A stretch of DNA of 64,000 nucleotides, taken from NCBI GenBank assembly GCA_963920635.1, contig OY987298.1:123017735-123081734 (forward strand), read 5' to 3'. Positions 58,685 through 64,000 of this stretch are shown here, in pieces. Under the pieces are notes generated by a model. That model searched no databases. It was not told where the DNA came from and saw only the letters and a program-made list of their open reading frames with translations. The DNA comes from Pseudeuparius sepicola. Taxonomy: Eukaryota; Arthropoda; Insecta; Coleoptera; Anthribidae. The translations under genes were made by a program, and so were the position numbers. The stretch's first letter is position 1; each line of letters opens with the position of its first letter.

Positions 58685-59397
58685 CAGGGTGTAAATGAAA
58701 AAGTGCGAAAAAATTCAAGGGGTGAATCTTTGAGTGATTCTAAGACCAAAAGTCTATATAAACATAGGTCCGCTAATGCTTCCTTTTCAAAATACAGGGT
58801 GTCAAACATGTTTTAATAATTATATAATTATTATAATAAAAAAAAATTATAGCTAGCATTTCAGTGTATACCAATTTTTAAGACTAGAATAAACTATTAA
58901 TATGGAAAAAATATCGGGTATACCCTAGTTTTTGTTAATTGGTAGTTTTAATTTTTTATTATGTTGTCCCGGAGACATGCAATAAAGTGATTTTTATTTT
59001 TTTCTCAAAAACGAAGCGAGATACGAGAATAATTCAAGAGACAAAAAAGTTGTTTTTAGTTGCTGAATGGGAAAAAATAGAAGTTTTAAAAAAGTCAGTG
59101 GCGCACTTTTTTTTTCAAAATTATTGGTAAGGTGCCCTCGGGACGGCACTGTACCTAATAATTTTAATCTAGTAGGGGCTAAATTAGCCTCTTTCTACCA
59201 TAATTAACACTGCCAAATTTCAACAAAATTGGCTAAAGGATTATTAAGATATTTATGAAAAAGCGATTTTTTAAGAAGAGTTTGACACCCTCTATCTTGG
59301 AAAGGAAGCATTACATTATGTTTATATAACTTTTCGTCTTAGAATCACTCAAAAATTCACTACTTGAATTTTTTCGCACTTATTCATTTACACCCTG
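58685..59397. mobile_element. CAGGGTG-type foldback, family B copy 2, 713 bp
   Basis: TA-CAGGGTGTAAATGAA and CATTTACACCCTG-TA are the ends. It shares TGAGTGATT.TAAGAC, TATATAAACATAGGTCCG and the AACACTGCCAAATTTCAACA-like interior with 27332-27825. A ~240-bp AT-rich middle segment (58815-59095) has no counterpart there. Confidence 0.75.
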
Positions 59398-59399
59398 TA

Positions 59400-60024
59400 T
59401 ATTGCATTCAAGTTATAAATTTTTCCTGCTCCCTCCCCCGTAAGTTCACTTTACATGTTCGCCGACAGGTCCGAAAGCGAAAGTGAAATGTTCGAGAGGT
59501 GCCCTGTTGCTAGGTACAAAAAGTGGTTGCTAGGTACAAAAAGTATTGCCTAGCAACGATGCAATGATTATGCAGCGAGGACCTTAAAACCATTAATAAA
59601 ATATATGTAGCAACTTGAAACTGGCATCAAAATTAATATGTATCACATCGATTGTTTTATAAACTGGTTTTGATCAAAAAGAGTATGAATGAATATGCCA
59701 AAGAAAAATTAAGAATATTGATATATTTTTTTCAGTGGCAAAAATAAAGTAACTAATACCACCAGTGGACGTAGCGCTGGGTTAAAAGCGTCATGATAGT
59801 AAACCGTAGATCACGGGTTCGAGTCCCACACAAAACTCAAGTTTTTTTATTTTTTTATTATCGCTGCATTCTACTTGTTATATTTATTACTGATTTTAAT
59901 TTTTAGTAATTGAGAAATGGTTATTTTGAATATTATTACTCACAATCAAAAAAACATAGCGTTTAATTAAAATTACCTACACTTTTTTTATAATAGGAAC
60001 TTGTCGGAAGCAGGAAAAATATAA
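59400..60024. other. intergenic with a tRNA-like segment
   Basis: Contains a small tandem GTTGCTAGGTACAAAAAGT x2 at ~59507-59545 and the tRNA-like segment at 59765-59837. No gene seen. Confidence 0.4.
59765..59837 (+). repeat. tRNA-like sequence (pseudo-tRNA or SINE head)
   Basis: GTAGCGCTGGGTTAAAAGCG is an A-box-like D arm whose CGCT/AGCG stem closes. GGGTTCGAGTCCCA is a good B box/T arm, ~45 bp downstream. The acceptor ends (GTGGACG and the sequence after CCCACAC) do not pair, the T stem has only three pairs and no anticodon arm forms. It is therefore not a functional tRNA. Confidence 0.45.
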
Positions 60025-60026
60025 TA

Positions 60027-60139
60027 CATTGCACGATGCGTAAGCTCTTTTTTGGCCTCGGAGGTTTTTAAGGACCGAGGCAACGCGGGCGTTGCCCAAC
60101 CTCCTCGGCCAAAAAAGTGGACTTACGCACCTTACAATG
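60027..60139. repeat. 113-bp hairpin MITE with GGCCGAGG core, copy 1
   Basis: TA-CATTGCACGATGCGTAAG and CTTACGCACCTTACAATG-TA are the ends. The inner arms TTTTTTGGCCTCGGAGGT and ACCTCCTCGGCCAAAAAA pair, and a GGCAACGCGGGCGTTGCC loop stem is itself palindromic. A related TTTTTTGGCCGAGGAGGTTG occurs at ~20272. Confidence 0.8.
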
Positions 60140-60141
60140 TA

Positions 60142-60680
60142 AATAACTATTTTTTGCTGATTAAGATGGTGAAAATAAAAAACAATAGAGCATTACTTTG
60201 TCAAGATATTTCCAAGAACATAGCTTTTTCAAATGGAACATCACGTATATTATTTGATAAATCGATACACTACTAAACAATTTTGCATAAATAACCTTTA
60301 TAAACTTTTAGTGTAAGAATACAGGGTCTCCCAAATTGGATGCTTTTTATCTTTTTCTTAACAATACATCAACTTATTAACTAACTTGTTGAAAGATACA
60401 AAGTGTTTTTCATTTGTTGCATTTTAGATAATGTCATAACTTTTTTATTTGTGAAAATATTTAATTAGAGTAAAACCATTTTAAATGGATTTTTTTTGCG
60501 TAAATTACATTGACTTAAAGACCATTTTTAAGAGACGATACAAAATAGCGCGAAACCCAATATTGCTCCTTTTCAAATTTTTATTTATGGCATACAAAAT
60601 TACTTAAACCAATGAAATCTTCATAGATACATTAAAAATGTTTTTACAGTAATTACATATTTTCACAAATAATAGTTATT
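60142..60680. other. intergenic, one unpaired CAGGGTC end
   Basis: TACAGGGTCTCCCAAATTGG at ~60321 resembles the CAGGGTG class, but I found no right partner. AT-rich otherwise. Confidence 0.35.
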
Positions 60681-60682
60681 TA

Positions 60683-60800
60683 TGAACCAAGGCACAGAAG
60701 TTCAACTTTTTATGACTCATGTGGAATTTAGTTGCCGAGGCCTCTGGCCGAGGCAAATAAACCACATGAGTCATAAAAAGAACTTCAGTGCCGAGGTACA
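60683..60800. repeat. 118-bp hairpin with GGCCGAGG core, copy 2
   Basis: TA-TGAACCAAGGCACAGAAGTT and AACTTCAGTGCCGAGGTACA-TA are the ends. Inside, TTTTTATGACTCATGTGG pairs with CCACATGAGTCATAAAAA, and GTTGCCGAGGC/GGCCGAGGCAA forms the tip. The plan matches 60027-60139, but the arms differ. Confidence 0.75.
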
Positions 60801-60802
60801 TA

Positions 60803-61682
60803 TTATATATTTTTTTGAAATCGAAAAAAAAATGTTTTATTGGGCAAGAAAATAATCATAGGGGATCATCCGTCCATGAACCAACTACGCGCGGCGTTGC
60901 TTGACTTTGACGATCGCTCTACCTAGGTCAAGTATAATGACGTATGGCGCCGACGAACAGAAAAACCAAATTACTGCTTGTTGTGCAGCCTCCTTAACAA
61001 ATCTATTGATATTTAAACCTACTAAAATATGTATACTGAAGGATTGCGCTGCTATAGGTAACAATTTCTCAACGTGTACGAAAAGCTAAATGGGCTTTTT
61101 GTGGCCGGGTTTTGAATATTTGGTCACATTTGACGGGCGATGGCTCCGCGTCTGATGTTTGATGTTATCTCGCCAAGGCCTACTTATTGAAAAAATAGTA
61201 CAATAATGGGCTACTTCAGTGCCGATTTCTGAGCTTTTAATGACGATTTTCTGAGATTTTAATGCCGATTTCAAGAAAAACAGTTATATAAGACATGATC
61301 TAAAATGCAAAGAATGAGGAACGCCGTGTATCTTTAACCAATTCGAAATATCGAAACAGTTTTCACTATTCAACTAAGCTTTTACTCACAAGATTTTTTA
61401 TGCAAAATTGAATTGTGTATTGATTTATCGAATAATATAATTTAAAGAACTGTTTTGGGAAATACCTTGAGAAATGCGATGCTCTATTGTTTTTTTCGTC
61501 TACTAATAGACAGAAAAAAAAATTATTGCCGAATTAACCTATGGTCTATCTTTAAAAATAAGAAAATTACCAGGGGAAAAAATGGAGACCTAAAGATCCA
61601 TGCATTTGCTAAAAGATGGGAGCTATTTTATTAGAGGAAGGAATATTATAAATCAACAACTGACAAGCCGTATAAAAATTTA
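60803..61682. other. intergenic, no gene seen
   Basis: Small antiparallel frames (60901-61274) without recognised domain. Confidence 0.4.
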
Positions 61683-61686
61683 TTAA

Positions 61687-62059
61687 GAGGGGGTTGCCGA
61701 CAGCGAAAGTGACGTTAGATTTTATATTTTTTAAAGTTGTATAGCATAAAATCTAATAACATTTTACCTAGCAAAAATTTAGTACAAACATCTCTGTCTT
61801 CATTTTTATCTTAAGATAAAATCTTAAAAGCATAAGATTTTAAGATAAGATCTTAAAAGCATATGCACTGGAATTATTAGTTTTCCCAAGATTTCATAAC
61901 CCATAAAACAAAACACTGCTTGTAAGATCTTATGATTAAAATGAAGACAGATACGTTTGTACTAAATTTTTGCCAGGTAAAATGTTATTAGATTTTATGC
62001 TATACCTACAACTTAAAGAAACACGAAATCTAAAGTCACATTACCTGTCGGCAACCCTC
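61687..62059. mobile_element. TTAA-flanked MITE (piggyBac-like), 373 bp
   Basis: The ends GAGGGGGTTGCCGACAG and CTGTCGGCAACCCTC are flanked by TTAA (61683-61686 and 62060-62063), the piggyBac-type target. Arms of ~120 bp pair (ATAAAATCTAATAACATTTT, AAAATTTAGTACAAAC and CTGTCTTCATTTT-like blocks). No ORF. Confidence 0.75.
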
Positions 62060-62152
62060 TTAACTAAACTTAGTTACAGTCATTCTAAGTAAAAACAAAA
62101 TGGCACAGAAATAGGAACCCAAGAGTGAATGTCGCAGCCGAGGTCGCACCAT

Positions 62153-64000
62153 ACCTTATTTATTTCTTCTGTTATACTCGTTTTGGATGAAAACCTTAAT
62201 TTTCAACCAGTCTTTATTTTTTAATAATTCTGGATGTTCTTTTTTCAAATTCTCACATTCTGCTCTTTTAGGGGGTTTACTCGTCTTTATGTGGCGACTG
62301 AAAAATTTCTTTACAATATCTTTCTGTTCTGCTGTCCAAGGAACTAAGGTACGATATTTCCCTTTATTAGCCACAACGACAGGAGACACAACAAGTGCTG
62401 AACTTGTTGATTGACTGGGTTCAGTTCCGTTAGGTAAGATATCTTTAACGCCCTCTTCTAAATTATCCTCACCATCACTCTCATTTTTTTCTTGGATATT
62501 ATCTAACAAGTTCTCATCCAGGTTAATGTCGATCTCGTCTAATGATTTTCCTTTAAATGTACTTGATCCCCCTTTTTCCATTAGTAAAAGCAGTTTAGCA
62601 ATCTTTGTTGTCTGGTAAATTTCATCTGGAAGACGGTAGGAACTTTTATGGACTCCTGGGGTATGCCCCATAAATGTGGCGAGTTGCTCTACTTCCATAT
62701 CCGACAAATTAAACAGTTGAGATAAGGTAGCTAAGTGCTTTCGAAGGTGTGTGGAAGATATCGATGAGGGATTCTTTGCCCCACAGCTTATGGCATATTT
62801 GTTTAATGTTTTGTAGCCTATTATGTGTGTTACTGTATTTGCCTTTGCAAAAAGGTAGAGAGTTTCTTTTCTTCCGCACAAAATTGTCTCTTACATCCAG
62901 CAATATTTTGATATGATTTTGGACATCTTTGCTAAAAAGTACTGGAACTCCTTTTCCTCTTTTCCCTCTGATAACTATCCTTTTCAAATTTCTTAGGAGG
63001 ATTTGTTCACTTGTTGACACGGCTGTATTATATTCTTCATTTTCAGGTCTTTCTGAAGAGCTTTGGTAAGTCTCTAACAGCATCCTTTGCAGTTCCCCAG
63101 AACGTTTTCTATTTAGCAATATCACCCTGCAGTAGACTGATTCCACTAATGAATTATAGGCTGTAATGTTTTGTTTTTCTGTTACATGCTTTAAAGCCTT
63201 TTCTGCTACTTCTATTAGATGTTTCCTCAATAACAGTAAGTCGCTTGCCAATGGTATGACTGTGATTTTGTTCCAACTTTTCAAATGCAGGTTACTCGCA
63301 GCATGAGAGGAAATGTCAAATCTCCAATTTGTTTCGAACAAGTGAATCAATGTTTTTAAGCCTGCTACAGCTTCGGCAGAAGAAATTGTGAAATATGGAC
63401 CCTTTCTCTTATATGCGTAAGATATCGCAATATCACTGCATTGCTTCAATGACGTGGAAATGTTCATAGCAAAGGTGGGGGATATATACATGTCCTTTTC
63501 AACGTCATATCTTGCCAGACGTTTTGCTGCTTCCACGAAAACATCAAAATATTGTGGTTGCAGTGCTGACAGCATGGTTGTAATAGTTGGTTCAATTTTT
63601 CTGACCTCGATCAACATTTTCGAAAGTTCCCGCATCTTGCGAGAAGTAACACTAATAAAATGCTTTTCTCGGTGCGTACTTAGGTATCTTGATCCAAATG
63701 CACATATCAAGCTGTCATTTTGAGCTTCCAGACTGATCTTGTCCGCCCGCATATGCGGAAACACTTCTTTTAATTTTGGATCAGTTTTCATTTTACAGAG
63801 TAATGATTGGCCAACAGCCTGGGCACCTCCTTTTGGTTTACCATCATGACACTTTTTTCGATGACGGTACAAAAACTTTGAGGAAAAGAAGCCCAAACAG
63901 TTATCACATGGTAAAACAGATTCACTTGGAAAATACGGCTGGCGTACTCGTTTCAAGCATTTACTCCCGTTTGCCAAAAAGTTGCCTTTTCTTCGTAAGT
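62153..64000 (-). CDS. tyrosine-recombinase-like protein (Crypton-like?), 5' end outside window, one frameshift
   Basis: The frame is open from the window edge; the apparent start at 63977 is a TTG inside it (LRRKGNFLANGSKC). Numbering from that TTG, C24-x2-C27-x11-H39-x3-C43 is a zinc finger, followed by a helical domain. NRKRSGEL (R292) matches the first catalytic Arg box of tyrosine recombinases. After residue ~365 the homology continues in the other frame, from the TTG at 62881: THLRKHLATL gives the second Arg, FMGHTPGVHKSSYRLP the box-III His and nucleophilic Tyr nine residues apart. The usual box-II His is Thr. An acidic linker and a C-terminal module with two Trp (PWTAEQKDIVKKFFSRHI, then DWLKIKVFIQ) follow. 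One T too many in a TTTT run near 62881-62886 would explain the shift. AATAAA overlaps the stop. It resembles uncharacterised proteins I recall from fish and invertebrates; a Crypton-type transposon or a derived gene is inferred. Confidence 0.65.

Noticed and set aside
59765..59837. Functional tRNA gene
   Set aside because: The D arm and B box are present, but the acceptor stem and anticodon arm do not form and the T stem is only three pairs.
62709..62881. Two separate overlapping genes at the recombinase locus
   Set aside because: The protein homology switches from one frame to the other at a T-run; one frameshifted gene explains both frames.
62881..62890. Intron joining the two recombinase frames
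   Set aside because: The two homologous segments are directly adjacent with no room for an intron; a one-base indel suffices.

Overview
The window looks like non-coding DNA from a large, AT-rich, repeat-rich animal genome. An insect or other arthropod is my best guess. The reasons are the absence of long host ORFs, many small inverted-repeat elements with short TIRs, and relics of hAT, FLYWCH-type MULE, pogo-like and non-LTR elements. The species cannot be named from the sequence. I found no convincing complete host gene, no rRNA, no intact tRNA gene and no CRISPR array.

Layout. 0-3.2 kb: two hAT-type ends of one family in opposite orientation, then a TA-flanked element that keeps the 3' end of a pogo/Tigger-like transposase. 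7.4-8.7 kb: a TA-flanked TIR element filled with a degenerate ~130-bp tandem array. 8.9-10.6 kb: a dispersed GC-richer repeat and a block arranged like an LTR (TATA, initiator, AATAAA). 10.8-11.6 kb: inverted-repeat element. 13.9-14.5 kb: a complete deleted hAT element with a perfect 8-bp TSD and TCAAG-rich ends. 15-30 kb: hairpins and several elements ending in CAGGGTG or a variant of it. 30.6 kb: LINE reverse-transcriptase relic. 31.8-33.8 kb: a foldback with a second one nested inside. 38-40 kb: a 2.1-kb palindrome. 42.7-45.0 kb: a full-length but broken MULE. 47.0-50.1 kb: three elements nested inside each other. 50.7-52.1 kb: a palindrome built from four related blocks. 53.1-53.2 kb: a THAP zinc-finger exon with a splice donor. 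60.0-60.8 kb: two ~115-bp GGCCGAGG hairpins. 61.7-62.1 kb: a TTAA-flanked MITE. 62.15-64.0 kb: the largest coding unit, a tyrosine-recombinase-like protein that runs off the right edge and carries one apparent frameshift.

Main pattern. At least a dozen sequence-unrelated foldback elements share the outer plan TA-CAGGGTG(TCCC)...CACCCTG-TA, which suggests cross-mobilisation by one TA-targeting (Tc1/mariner-like) transposase. No source transposase for them is visible here. The best candidate for an under-described system is the tyrosine-recombinase protein at the right edge (zinc finger, YR domain, acidic linker, tryptophan-containing C-terminal module). Family assignments come from recalled consensus motifs, not searches.
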